Assembly (NCBI GenBank): GCA_017623435.1
Contig: JAGAPD010000002.1
Location: 1-47,369 of the forward strand
Length of the DNA: 47,369 bases
Source of the DNA: Clostridia bacterium
GTDB taxonomy: Bacteria; Bacillota; Clostridia; Christensenellales; Pumilibacteraceae
Direction of reading: 5' to 3'
Position 1 is the stretch's first letter, and each line of letters starts with the position of its first letter. Below are positions 1 to 7,747 of the stretch, piece after piece. The translations under genes and the position numbers were made by a program. The notes beneath the pieces are model-generated. The model did no database searches. It was not told the origin of the DNA and saw only the letters and a program-made list of their open reading frames with translations.

Positions 1-37
1 AAAAGAAAAAGGCAGGACATAATCAAGTCCTGTCTTT
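1..37 (+). terminator. Intrinsic terminator, probably bidirectional
   Basis: Inverted repeat GGCAGGAC (11-18) / GTCCTGTC (27-34) with one G-T pair and an 8-nt loop, followed by TTT and preceded by an A-rich run, so it can stop transcription from either side. Any gene it serves on the plus strand lies left of the window. Confidence 0.7.
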
Positions 38-80
38 GTGTTATAAAAAACGATAAGGATTACAAAAAAGGGTGTAAAGA

Positions 81-133
81 CAAAGAAAAAGACACACACG
101 ATAGAGTTTTAACGCTCCTTTCGTGTGTGTCTT
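81..133 (-). terminator. Terminator of the tRNA-Ser transcript
   Basis: On the minus strand, arms AAGACACACACGA (133-121) and TCGTGTGTGTCTT (101-89) form a 13-bp perfect stem, followed by a T-rich run (complement of 81-90). It lies just downstream of the minus-strand tRNA gene, making that tRNA a complete one-gene transcription unit. Confidence 0.85.
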
Positions 134-135
134 CG

Positions 136-226
136 TGGCGGAGAGAACAGGATTTGAACCTGCGAGACCCGGTTAGGGTCTACCCGCTTTCCAAGCGAGC
201 ACATTCGACCGCTCTGACATCTCTCC
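136..226 (-). tRNA. tRNA-Ser (anticodon GGA)
   Basis: Read on the minus strand, the sequence folds as a class II tRNA. The acceptor arm is GGAGAGA paired with TCTCTCC, the anticodon loop is TTGGAAA with anticodon GGA on a 5-bp stem, there is a long variable arm (ACCC/GGGT), the T arm carries GGTTCAAATCC, and CCA is genome-encoded at 138-136. Anticodon GGA reads the serine codons UCC and UCU. It has its own promoter and terminator. Confidence 0.95.
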
Positions 227-239
227 ACGACCGAATGAT

Positions 240-268
240 ATTATAGCAAAAAAAACAACAAAAAGCAA
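240..268 (-). promoter_or_regulatory. Promoter of tRNA-Ser
   Basis: Minus strand -35 TTGCTT (268-263), 17-nt spacer, -10 TATAAT (245-240). The tRNA 5' end follows 13 nt after the -10 box. The TATAAT is a perfect match and the spacer has the ideal length. Confidence 0.8.
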
Positions 269-422
269 GCATTTCAGCATAGTTTTTGCACGAATTTTGC
301 AAAGCGCGCAATTTTGCGAATAGCGCTCGCGACATAAAAGCCCGACGAGGCAACAAAAGAGGTTTTACGCGCGTTTAATAAGGTGGAAGTATCAATAATC
401 GACGGTTTACGCTCAAATAGTG

Positions 423-439
423 ATACAAAATTGTATAAT
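423..439 (+). promoter_or_regulatory. Probable -10 box overlapped by a palindrome
   Basis: TATAAT at 434-439 lies about 75 nt before the 514 gene. A 6-2-6 palindrome, ATACAA-AA-TTGTAT (423-436), overlaps it and could be a repressor site. No good -35 hexamer is seen at the expected spacing, so the promoter is weak or depends on an activator. The rest of 227-513 shows nothing I can assign apart from the second palindrome at 470-488. Confidence 0.4.
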
Positions 440-469
440 CAGTACAATACGGCGTAAAAAGTGGCACAA

Positions 470-488
470 TATACTCTATAAGAGTATA
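470..488 (+). promoter_or_regulatory. Perfect palindrome in the 5' leader of the surface-protein genes
   Basis: TATACTCT-ATA-AGAGTATA is an 8-bp perfect inverted repeat with a 3-nt centre. It sits between the probable -10 box and the ribosome binding site (AAAAGGAGAG, 495-504). It could be an operator or a small mRNA hairpin; the sequence does not decide. Confidence 0.45.
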
Positions 489-513
489 AGTAAAAAAAGG
501 AGAGCGGACTGGC

Positions 514-1158
514 GTGAAAAGGCTTGGCTACAAATATCATCTTGTTTCAATAATGATGATCATAAGTTTGATATGCATAGGCTTTTCCTCGTGGAATATC
601 ACCAACCAGATCGGCGGTCAGTCGCTAACCGGCAGTATTAAGGCTGATAGCGTAATAAATAGTAGTGAGTATATAGACTTTGACACGAGCGCGGACGCGG
701 ACGACAACCCAGACGGCTTGGAAATTTTTGACTACTGCGCGGACGGCTTTATCGTGCAGAACACCATTTCCAAAACCGCCACTCTAAAAGCGCACTACGT
801 TATTGACCTTACGAAAAGTAAAGTCACTTTTGCCGATTATACTTCTTTGCGTGTCGTTTTAACGCTCCGTGGCACTAACGGCGGTAACGCTATGAGTATT
901 TTTACGGGCATAGAAGGGACGACGGTGACCGCTGCTTTGTCGCACGACCAAACTGTTACCGTAACGGGAACGCCTGAAAAAACGGCTCAACTTTTTACCT
1001 ACACGCTCAACTTCGCAAATATTTTAACGAAAGAATTGACGGAATATAAATTCACGGTCACGTACACGTTCAACGTTCAGTATTTCAGTTCGTTCTATGC
1101 TCAAATCAATAACGCTCCCGTTTTCCATACGAGTGCAAAAATTACAGGAGTAAACTAA
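514..1158 (+). CDS. Membrane-anchored exported protein of unknown function
   Basis: 214 residues from a GTG start 9 nt after a GGAGAG ribosome binding site. Residues 2-8 are basic, residues 10-27 form one hydrophobic helix ending in SSW, and the rest is a Thr/Asn-rich, beta-type domain with no cysteine motif. This looks like an uncleaved signal anchor or an unusual signal peptide with the mature part outside the cell. The next gene starts 1 nt after the stop and has the same N-terminal pattern (basic MK.., hydrophobic stretch, S-S/T-W), so the two proteins are probably exported the same way and may assemble together. The tryptophan just after the hydrophobic helix recalls SipW-type export signals of TasA-like fibre proteins, but I cannot confirm that. 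Function not recognised. Confidence 0.75.
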   Translation: MKRLGYKYHLVSIMMIISLICIGFSSWNITNQIGGQSLTGSIKADSVINSSEYIDFDTSADADDNPDGLEIFDYCADGFIVQNTISKTATLKAHYVIDLTKSKVTFADYTSLRVVLTLRGTNGGNAMSIFTGIEGTTVTAALSHDQTVTVTGTPEKTAQLFTYTLNFANILTKELTEYKFTVTYTFNVQYFSSFYAQINNAPVFHTSAKITGVN

Positions 1159-1159
1159 A

Positions 1160-4100
1160 CTGAAAATTTTCAAAAACAAATACCTTTTGGTAATATTGAT
1201 GTTTTTAGCCACCGTCATAATGTCGGTGGGCGTTTCCACGTGGATTATTATCGGCGAAAAGAGTATCGAGCCTAATTTATCCGCGCTCCGTGAAAAACAA
1301 AATCTTACTATGGCAGGAAGTTTGGGATTGAGAGCAGAGGACGGCTCGAGATATTCTGATACGTACCGTTTGCAAGAAGGTGCAGTAACCTACGTTGACG
1401 GCGGTTTCGTTACAATGACTAACCCCGACGGTGGAGCAGTTACGGGCAAATGGGTTTTCACTGCTGATAGAGGCGAAACGGCAACGCATACCTTTACGCC
1501 CGTTTCAGTTAGCGGTCTTACGCAGTACGGCACGGGTACGGCTTACGCGGATAGATACCAGATTTTAGGCGCAATCAGCGCAACCTTTATTCCTGACAAT
1601 ATCGCCGATTATAATGAATATACTACTACTATAACTAACCAACATATTTATCCCGTCGCGCGTATCGGCACGACTGCTTACGGTAGTATCGAAAAAGCAC
1701 TCAGCGTGGTAAATAACGGTACGGTTTACGCACTCCCGGGGGCGAATGGAATAATTAGCACCTCTTGTGCCGTGCCGTCAGGATCAACTTTGACGTTACA
1801 TATTGATGATGCTAATGGAACGTATGGTAGTGTTAACGAGAATAACATAAGAAATATTGAGCATAGAACAAAAGTGGAATCAGGACTTTCTGCGGCACAG
1901 TATGGTGCATTACGTTATGGTGCAACGAAGTATGATAATTTCAAGACTTTTGCGGATACTGACGTTAATAATTTAGTTAACGAAGTGACTATTGCTGAAG
2001 GTGTAACGCTTACGGTAAACGGTACATTAAATATAGGTGGTATCGTCGGAAAAGTAGGACAAGACCTGATGGGACAAACGTCTGGTTACTATGCACAAAT
2101 AACTATGGAAGATAATGCAAAAATTATCTCGAATAACGTTATTGATTGTTTTGGCTTTATTAAGGAAAAAACGAGCGATAATGGCAGTAGGGTGCTAGTA
2201 CAAAGCGGTACGGTTTATCAACCATTCGTTATTTACGATTATCGTGGAGGTAATTGTTCTGCAGGATCGTATATAAACACATCGGACATTAGTGTTATGC
2301 CCTTTTCTCAGTACGATTTACCCAATATTCAGTCTATTATGGAAGTGAAATCCACTGCTAACATAGTAGGGTATGCTGATTTGCATACTGGTAGATTTGA
2401 AAAAGACCATGCACTTTTTGTGGATGGCCCTGTAGTTGTAGAGGCGAGACATAACTGTGCTGATATTAAAGTAATAAGTGGCGACGATTCAATAATTCGC
2501 CTTGATTCTGGCTCGTATATTATTAGTAAATACAACCCAGTAGATACCTTAACGGCAGAAGCGGGTACAACAACGCTTGATATTTATGGCGGAGCAAGTA
2601 ATGGTACTATGGCGTTAACTGCGTACATTGGTATAGATACCAAGGTTGGATATAGTTTTATTACAGTTCCATTAGTAATTGATAAGGTAGATATCAATAC
2701 AGCGGAAGTTTATTTTGCAATACCGTGGAAATACGATATAAGACTAAACGCAGGCAGTTATAATTTTGTAAACAAACTTAAACTTATGACGGGCGCAAAA
2801 TTAACAGTAGGCAGTGATGCAACTCTAAACGTTAATGGCGAATTGATAATATATGAAACGTTTACTGATAATTGTACTATTAATAAATATCCCGTAAAAG
2901 ATCCTGCGCAGTTTATCGTTGACGGAACAGTTAACGTAAGTGGTGCACTTGCAGGCGAAATTCAGCCTGGTAAAAATGAGGCAATATTAAATCTTAAGAG
3001 TGCTGGTCTTTCTTTAAGTAGTAACGAAGGCTGGGGTGCTTTTGATATGTCAGGATTAGGTTTAAATATGGATACCATTAATGTTTTAACGAGTGGCGAT
3101 TATAGCATTTTGTTTAAATTTACGCACGCTACGGGTAGCCCTATTACTGAAGTGGCGTCGGGTGACTATTATAGTAATGGTACGACGACGGCAAATGCAA
3201 CGCTTGGTAATTCTTATTATGAATCAAACGGAACAGCGTGGACTATTCTTGAAAACCCCCAATTCTATACTGTTAATCTTCATTATGACGGCAGTTATAG
3301 TGATAGTAATGCAAATCGCTCGTATAATTCTATTCTTCGTGACGGCGTAACAAGCGTAGCGGTAAAAGATCTTGTTATTGCTGATCCCCCTGCAATCGAG
3401 CATTACGAATTTGGTGGTTGGTATACTAATTCTGCTTGCACTGCGCCTATTGCTAATAGCACGACAACTCTTGCGAGTGGTGGCTCGGTAGCGCTTTATG
3501 CAAAGTGGACTGCAATTCAGTATAACGTAGAGTTCTTACTTTCTACTGATAACGGTGAAAGTTGGGCAACTATTGCCGACGTATACAAACCTATTAACTT
3601 CACGATTAACCTTGCAGGAAATAAGTTCGTTGTCAATGGAGTCGAAAAAGATACTCTTGAAACTGTTACTACTGATTATAATGGATTGAAATTCTTTGGT
3701 TGGTATGATAGTGAAATTGGAACTGATACGATTACTACGATTGGTATAGACCAATTTGAAGATCTTTTAAGCGCTAGTGAAAATAACGTTATTACGCTTT
3801 ACGCTAAACTCAGAAAGATGTATACGATCACACTTTCTTCTGGCGCTAATCCCTCTAACGTAACGTTTGATCCTATTTACGTACCGCAAGGATTATCTAT
3901 TGTGGAAAGTGGTGAAGTATTACCCACAACTTCGGTAGCGGATACTGATCCCAGTAAATCTCATTATTTCAGCGGACAATGGTATACTAATTCTGCTTGC
4001 ACTACGTTGGTTGATACTTCGACGCCGATAACCGCTAATACTACGCTTTATGCTAAGTGGTTACCTAAAGCGATTGTTATAACGTACCAATATTCAGCGA

Positions 4101-4651
4101 ATAATGTTATTGCTAAACAATATTTAAATGCTGGCGAAAGTGTTACGCTTAACGATGGAAGTACGGTAACGAAAGCTGCAGAATATAAGGCAGGAACTCC
4201 GCCGACTTATGTAACGTATGCGTTTAAAAATTGGAAGAGTGCAGATGGAACAATTACGAAAGAAGGTGGTGTAGCATATACGCCGACTCAAAGCATTACG
4301 TTTGTTCCTGAGTTTACGCCTACGACAGTAAATTGCTATAAAGTCACCGTTGTATCGAAGGGGTATAATTTCTTTGGTCAGAAATGGCCTACGATTTCCT
4401 CTATAAAGGGCGAAATGGTTGATACGAGTGCTAATATAACAACTTCTATAGCATCGTATAGTAATGGAGCACAAAAAGAGTTCTATGTTGCGCCTAATGC
4501 CGTGATGTCTTTTACGGTAAGCGCGGATACGATTGCTACAAACAATGGAACTTTCTCTAATGGAAGTGCATCAATTGAAGATCCCAGTGGTGCTCAAACG
4601 ATAACAATAATCGGAGATACAACAATAACAGTAACGAGATCAATGTTCTAA
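1160..4651 (+). CDS. Large surface protein with InlB-type repeats, likely CTG start
   Basis: 1163 residues if translation starts at CTG 1160, 9 nt after CAGGAG (1145-1150). This start gives an N terminus (MKIFKNKYLLVILMF) that parallels the preceding gene; the first usual start codon in frame, TTG 1187, would remove the positive charges and has no ribosome binding site. A hydrophobic helix (residues 8-27) ends in STW. The middle is rich in NGTLNIGG-like beta-strand repeats, possibly a beta-helix. Residues 690-1060 hold about four Listeria-Bacteroides (InlB B) repeats with the hallmarks GGWYT/FGWYD/GQWYT and LYAKW/LYAKL. There is no LPXTG motif or other obvious wall anchor, so it is probably held by the N-terminal helix. 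Likely an adhesin or surface-layer component. GC content falls from about codon 190 on. Confidence 0.8.
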   Translation: MKIFKNKYLLVILMFLATVIMSVGVSTWIIIGEKSIEPNLSALREKQNLTMAGSLGLRAEDGSRYSDTYRLQEGAVTYVDGGFVTMTNPDGGAVTGKWVFTADRGETATHTFTPVSVSGLTQYGTGTAYADRYQILGAISATFIPDNIADYNEYTTTITNQHIYPVARIGTTAYGSIEKALSVVNNGTVYALPGANGIISTSCAVPSGSTLTLHIDDANGTYGSVNENNIRNIEHRTKVESGLSAAQYGALRYGATKYDNFKTFADTDVNNLVNEVTIAEGVTLTVNGTLNIGGIVGKVGQDLMGQTSGYYAQITMEDNAKIISNNVIDCFGFIKEKTSDNGSRVLVQSGTVYQPFVIYDYRGGNCSAGSYINTSDISVMPFSQYDLPNIQSIMEVKSTANIVGYADLHTGRFEKDHALFVDGPVVVEARHNCADIKVISGDDSIIRLDSGSYIISKYNPVDTLTAEAGTTTLDIYGGASNGTMALTAYIGIDTKVGYSFITVPLVIDKVDINTAEVYFAIPWKYDIRLNAGSYNFVNKLKLMTGAKLTVGSDATLNVNGELIIYETFTDNCTINKYPVKDPAQFIVDGTVNVSGALAGEIQPGKNEAILNLKSAGLSLSSNEGWGAFDMSGLGLNMDTINVLTSGDYSILFKFTHATGSPITEVASGDYYSNGTTTANATLGNSYYESNGTAWTILENPQFYTVNLHYDGSYSDSNANRSYNSILRDGVTSVAVKDLVIADPPAIEHYEFGGWYTNSACTAPIANSTTTLASGGSVALYAKWTAIQYNVEFLLSTDNGESWATIADVYKPINFTINLAGNKFVVNGVEKDTLETVTTDYNGLKFFGWYDSEIGTDTITTIGIDQFEDLLSASENNVITLYAKLRKMYTITLSSGANPSNVTFDPIYVPQGLSIVESGEVLPTTSVADTDPSKSHYFSGQWYTNSACTTLVDTSTPITANTTLYAKWLPKAIVITYQYSANNVIAKQYLNAGESVTLNDGSTVTKAAEYKAGTPPTYVTYAFKNWKSADGTITKEGGVAYTPTQSITFVPEFTPTTVNCYKVTVVSKGYNFFGQKWPTISSIKGEMVDTSANITTSIASYSNGAQKEFYVAPNAVMSFTVSADTIATNNGTFSNGSASIEDPSGAQTITIIGDTTITVTRSMF
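3419..4003 (+). repeat. 24-bp direct repeat inside the InlB-repeat gene
   Basis: The same 24 bases, encoding WYTNSACT, occur at 3419-3442 and 3980-4003. Identity at DNA level between two protein repeats whose flanks have diverged suggests recent conversion or slippage, and allows repeat-number change by recombination. Confidence 0.75.
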
Positions 4652-4669
4652 AATCACTCTAAAACATAA

Positions 4670-4700
4670 AACCACCGAGGACGTACTCGGTGGTTTTTGT
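4670..4700 (+). terminator. Terminator of the surface-protein operon
   Basis: Arms AACCACCGAG (4670-4679) and CTCGGTGGTT (4686-4695), 10 bp perfect, 6-nt loop, followed by TTT. It lies 18 nt after the stop codon of the 1160 gene. Confidence 0.9.
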
Positions 4701-4725
4701 TATTTTGTGGTTTTTTGGTGGGGGT

Positions 4726-4848
4726 GTCATTGCGAGCGTTAGCGTGGCAATCTCGTAACTTGGGCTTGTCTTTTGAGATTGCCGCGTCGCCACGCGAGAT
4801 TCTTCGCTTGCGCTCGCAGTGACAACGCGTGTTGCTCCTCGCAATGAC
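4726..4848. repeat. Intergenic palindromic repeat with GTCATTGCGAG ends
   Basis: The element is bounded by GTCATTGCGAG (4726-4736) and its exact complement CTCGCAATGAC (4838-4848), with further internal inverted repeats. An internal stretch beginning GCGAGATTCTTCGCTTGCGC is repeated at about 40707. The structure resembles non-coding MITE-like palindromic elements common in Clostridia. Short open frames inside are not credible genes. Confidence 0.65.
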
Positions 4849-4882
4849 AAGTGAGTGTATAAGCCGTACGGTCGTATTGTAG

Positions 4883-4902
4883 GGGCGATTCACGAATCGC
4901 CC
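4883..4902. repeat. GGGCGATT hairpin element
   Basis: Stem GGGCGATT (4883-4890) / AATCGCCC (4895-4902) with a 4-nt loop, set in the context GTAGGGGCGA...TCGCCCGTT. The sister copy at 40788-40806 has a stem with a compensated base pair. Confidence 0.7.
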
Positions 4903-5376
4903 GTTAACGCGTGGTCAAACAATTTGGTGTAGGTCTAAAAGTTGTAAAGCCTTACCTAAGCCTACTAAACCGTCTTTGACGGCTCTCCCTCCGTCACGCT
5001 GGCGCGTGCCACCTCCCTCGTCAGATGGAGGCAACCACGTCACCTGCTTTACGATAACCCGTAGGGCGGGGGCTTGCTCCCGCCGTTATTTGCAAAAGAA
5101 AAAGACCATACCGCGTGGTCAAATCTGTCGGTATGGTCTTAAAGTTGTAAAACATATTCCGCGCCTACAAGCAAAGCTTGATTAGTAGTACGACCATACC
5201 GTTTGGTCAAATGGATAGGCGTAGGTCTATAAGCTTTACACCCGATTCCGTTATTACTAAATAGGCTTTGCCTGCAATCCCTCCACCGCAAGCGGTCCCC
5301 CTCCCTTTACACAAGGGAGGCTTTAAAGTAGTTGTCCGTACGCCTTATTCCGCGCTTACTAAGCCACCTTTGACGG
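4903..5376. repeat. Island of dispersed GTGGTCAAA repeats and hairpins, no gene
   Basis: Three diverged copies of a roughly 60-bp unit lie at about 4903-4967, 5107-5169 and 5197-5261. Each has the form (accgc)GTGGTCAAA...GGYGTAGGTCTAAAA..TTGTAAA and then usually ATTCCG and CCTACTAA. A trailing half copy is near 5338-5365. Between them are hairpins GGCGGG/CCCGCC (5065-5084) and CCTCCCTT/AAGGGAGG (5300-5320). The palindrome CCTTTGACGGTCAAAGG (5367-5383) overlaps the trxA stop codon and may act as its 3' end. Two more copies lie at 40657-40873. No coding potential seen. Confidence 0.65.
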
Positions 5377-5691
5377 TCAAAGGCCTAATGCTTGGATAAT
5401 GTCGGCTTTTTGGCGGTAGCCGAGCACGGACGCGACGGGCTTGCCGTCCTTAAAGAGCATAAGGGTAGGAATGGACGCGATACGGTAAGCGAGCGCAAGC
5501 TCGTTTTGCTCGTCAACGTTGACCTTGCCCACTTTGATTTTGCCTGCGTACTCGCTGGCGATTTCGCTCACGATAGGGGCAATCATACGGCACGGACCGC
5601 ACCAAACCGCCCAAAAGTCCACGAGCACGGGGACGGGGGAATTAGTAACTTCACTTTCCCAGTTTTCTTTGGTTAAAACGATTTCGTTCAT
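5377..5691 (-). CDS. trxA: Thioredoxin
   Basis: 104 residues, the usual thioredoxin length, with active site WCGPC (Cys31 and Cys34), VDFWA before it and the cis-proline SIPTLMLF segment near residues 75-82. It reduces protein disulfides in the cytoplasm. It is the last gene of a three-gene operon and starts 1 nt after the stop of the ferredoxin:thioredoxin reductase-like gene, with its AGGAG site inside that gene. The context suggests that it receives electrons from reduced ferredoxin through that partner rather than from NADPH. Stop codon TGA. Confidence 0.95.
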   Translation of the reverse strand: MNEIVLTKENWESEVTNSPVPVLVDFWAVWCGPCRMIAPIVSEIASEYAGKIKVGKVNVDEQNELALAYRIASIPTLMLFKDGKPVASVLGYRQKADIIQALGL

Positions 5692-5692
5692 A

Positions 5693-5896
5693 TTAGTTCT
5701 CCTTTGATTTATAATATAGCATACAATGGCAAAAGCCCTCGAAGTTGGGATCGGCGATTTGCGCCTTGAACTCGCTACACATGCACTTGTTTTCGGGAGT
5801 GCGCTCGCGACGGCACGGACAGTATCCGCCCGACTGTGCCAAGCCCTCTTTGACGATCTTGACGATTTCCTCGTCGGGATTGAGCGTGATTTTCAT
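5693..5896 (-). CDS. Ferredoxin:thioredoxin reductase catalytic-chain-like protein
   Basis: 67 residues. Cysteines are arranged as CPC (26-28), CMC (38-40) and CHC (56-58), the pattern of the FtrB family, where four Cys hold a 4Fe-4S cluster next to a redox-active disulfide. The spacing between the first two pairs (9 residues) is shorter than the CPC-X16-CPC of plant and cyanobacterial enzymes, so it belongs to the divergent branch found in anaerobes and archaea. No variable subunit is present. Its start overlaps the Dabb stop (TAATG), and thioredoxin follows directly, so thioredoxin is the likely partner. Confidence 0.85.
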   Translation of the reverse strand: MKITLNPDEEIVKIVKEGLAQSGGYCPCRRERTPENKCMCSEFKAQIADPNFEGFCHCMLYYKSKEN

Positions 5897-6189
5897 TATT
5901 CCACCTCGTAGTCGATAGCGACCGATTTTTCCGCGTGCGCGTGCATATATTTTTTGACGACGGAGCAGTGGTACTCGTCCGCTTGGTAGTCGTCGAGCGC
6001 CTGTCTGTCGTCAAGCAAGACTTGCAAAATCACGTCGAAAGAGCGCGCCGAGTTCAAAAAGTCAGTTCCTACCTCAATGCCTCGGAGCGTGGGGACGTTA
6101 CCTTGCATTGAAAGCAAAACGGACTTTGTTTCTTGTTTTTTGTCCTCGCCGTTGTCGAGGAGTTTAAAGCAAACGATATGTTTAATCAT
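5896..6189 (-). CDS. Dabb-family (stress-responsive A/B barrel) protein
   Basis: 97 residues. It begins MIKHIVCFKL, the typical first strand of the Dabb ferredoxin-like fold (PF07876). Conserved spots such as DVILQVLLDD and HCSVVKKYM follow. Members form small dimeric beta-barrels; some bind hydrophobic ligands, but most have no known role. It is the first gene of the operon with the FtrB-like protein and thioredoxin, which suggests a link to redox stress. Confidence 0.85.
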   Translation of the reverse strand: MIKHIVCFKLLDNGEDKKQETKSVLLSMQGNVPTLRGIEVGTDFLNSARSFDVILQVLLDDRQALDDYQADEYHCSVVKKYMHAHAEKSVAIDYEVE

Positions 6190-6219
6190 AACTTTCTCCT
6201 ATTATATGCAATTTTTATA

Positions 6220-6248
6220 ATTGTAACACGGAAAACGCAGTTAGTCAA
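6220..6248 (-). promoter_or_regulatory. Promoter of the Dabb-FTR-thioredoxin operon
   Basis: Minus strand -35 TTGACT (6248-6243), 17-nt spacer, -10 TACAAT (6225-6220), ending 30 nt before the Dabb start codon. Confidence 0.85.
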
Positions 6249-6360
6249 GTGACTTTACGTAAAAAATTTTCATTGTTTTTTATAAACGTTACGAACGCGA
6301 AAAACGCAAACGGCAGGGTGCGTTATGCGCTGTTTTGATAATTTTAGTGGAGAAAGGGCT

Positions 6361-6421
6361 GGAAAATAATGCAATTTTCCACAATAAAATACTTGCAATA
6401 GCCGTATAAATGTGGTAAAAT
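6361..6421 (+). promoter_or_regulatory. Promoter and operator of the GH109-like operon
   Basis: -35 TTGCAA (6393-6398), 17-nt spacer, -10 TAAAAT (6416-6421). Twelve bases upstream of the -35 box is a palindrome, GGAAAAT-AATGCA-ATTTTCC (6361-6380), in the position of an activator or repressor site. The start ATG 6441 follows after a GGAGG site. Confidence 0.75.
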
Positions 6422-6440
6422 ATACGAAATGGAGGACGAT

Positions 6441-7655
6441 ATGAAAAAACTTAGAATGGCTATCGTTGGTTTGGGTTCGCGCGGTGGCGGTATGCTCCAC
6501 GCGTTTTACTCAAAGCAAAAGGATATTGAAATACTTTATACTTGCGACGAGTACGAGGACAGGGCGAAGGATAACGCCCAGTTCGTAAAAGAGCAGATGG
6601 GCAACGACTGTCGCTGGACGCTTGACTATAAGGAGGTTTTGGCAGACAAGGACGTTGAGGCGGTCGTAGTTTATACTTCGTGGGAAACTCATATCAAAAT
6701 CGCGATTGACTGTATGCTCGCTGGCAAGATTACGGGCATGGAAGTAGGCGGTGCGTACAGCGTTGAGGAGTGCTGGGAGCTTGTCCGCACTTACGAGCGC
6801 ACGAAAACGCCTATTATGTTCCTCGAAAACTGCTGTTATGACCGTAGCGAGCTTCTTGCGCTCAAGATGGCGCGCGCGGGAATGTTCGGCGAAATCGTGC
6901 ATTGTAGCGGTGCGTACAGTCACGACCTTCGTAACGAGATCACTCACGGCAAGGAAAACCGCCATTACCGTTTACGCAACTACCTCGTTCGTAACGGCGA
7001 GAACTATCCTACGCACGAGCTTGGTCCTATCGCCAAAATTTTGGATATTAACCGTGGCAACCGTATGCTTTCGCTCGTTTCTATGGCGAGCAAGTCCGCT
7101 GGGCTTGAAGCGTACGTGAACGCGAATAAGGATACGATCAACCCTGAGCTTATCGGCAAAAAATGGGCGCAGGGCGATATCGTTACGACCGTAATCAAGT
7201 GCGCTAACGGCGAGACCATTTTGCTAAAACTGGATACCACGATACCCGGCTTTTATAATCGTGACTTCACCGTGCGCGGAACGGAAGGCTCGTATTTTCA
7301 GGCGTTTAACGGCTATTTGAGTGGCGAGGACCATTCCTTTAATCCCGTTGGATTTATCCGCGAAAATTTGGACAGCGCTGAAAAATATAAGGATATGCTC
7401 CCGTCGCAATGGCTTAATATCACCGAAGAGGATAAAAAAACGGGCCACGGTGGTATGGACGGATTTATGTGCCGTCAGTTTATTGACCGCGCGAAGAGTG
7501 GCGAGGAGTTTGCCCTCGACGTTTACGATGCTGCGTCGTGGATGGTAATAACCGCGCTTTCCGAGCAATCTATCGCTATGGGTGGCGCGCCCGTGGCTAT
7601 TCCCGACTTCACTTCGGGCGAGTGGACGAGAAGACAGAGAAAGGACGTACTTTAA
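6441..7655 (+). CDS. GH109-like Gfo/Idh/MocA protein (NAD-dependent glycosidase type)
   Basis: 404 residues from ATG 6441, chosen over ATG 6429 because GGAGG (6431-6435) lies between them. A Rossmann GxGxxG (G10, G12, G15) binds NAD. The EKP lysine motif of ordinary family members is replaced by MEVGGAYSVEECWEL, followed by LENCCYDR, FGEIVHCSGAYSHDLR and YPTHELGPIAKILDINRGNR. These match the GH109 subgroup, known for alpha-N-acetylgalactosaminidases that cleave by transient oxidation at C3 and elimination. No signal peptide, so it acts in the cytoplasm on an imported glycoside. First gene of an operon with an FAD oxidoreductase and a GH20-like protein. Substrate not shown by sequence. Confidence 0.8.
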   Translation: MKKLRMAIVGLGSRGGGMLHAFYSKQKDIEILYTCDEYEDRAKDNAQFVKEQMGNDCRWTLDYKEVLADKDVEAVVVYTSWETHIKIAIDCMLAGKITGMEVGGAYSVEECWELVRTYERTKTPIMFLENCCYDRSELLALKMARAGMFGEIVHCSGAYSHDLRNEITHGKENRHYRLRNYLVRNGENYPTHELGPIAKILDINRGNRMLSLVSMASKSAGLEAYVNANKDTINPELIGKKWAQGDIVTTVIKCANGETILLKLDTTIPGFYNRDFTVRGTEGSYFQAFNGYLSGEDHSFNPVGFIRENLDSAEKYKDMLPSQWLNITEEDKKTGHGGMDGFMCRQFIDRAKSGEEFALDVYDAASWMVITALSEQSIAMGGAPVAIPDFTSGEWTRRQRKDVL

Positions 7656-7662
7656 CGAAATG

Positions 7663-7694
7663 ACGCGATTACGGGCATACGTGGTCGCGTTTTT
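7663..7694 (+). terminator. Weak hairpin with T run in the GH109-FAD gap
   Basis: ACGCGA (7663-7668) / TCGCGT (7685-7690) followed by TTTT, in the 92-nt gap between the first two genes of the operon. The stem is only 6 bp with a long loop, so it is at most a partial terminator that lowers downstream expression. Confidence 0.35.
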
Positions 7695-7747
7695 CATACC
7701 AAAACGGCAATTAAGGGTGCGTTTTGAGCCATATTAAGAGGTAAAAT

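Noticed and set aside
4654..4893. Small minus-strand proteins in the GTCATTGCGAG element
   Set aside because: They come from translation of a palindromic repeat and have no start signals.
4726..5376. CRISPR array in the repeat island
   Set aside because: Repeats are few, diverged and unevenly spaced, spacers are themselves repeats, and no cas gene is present.
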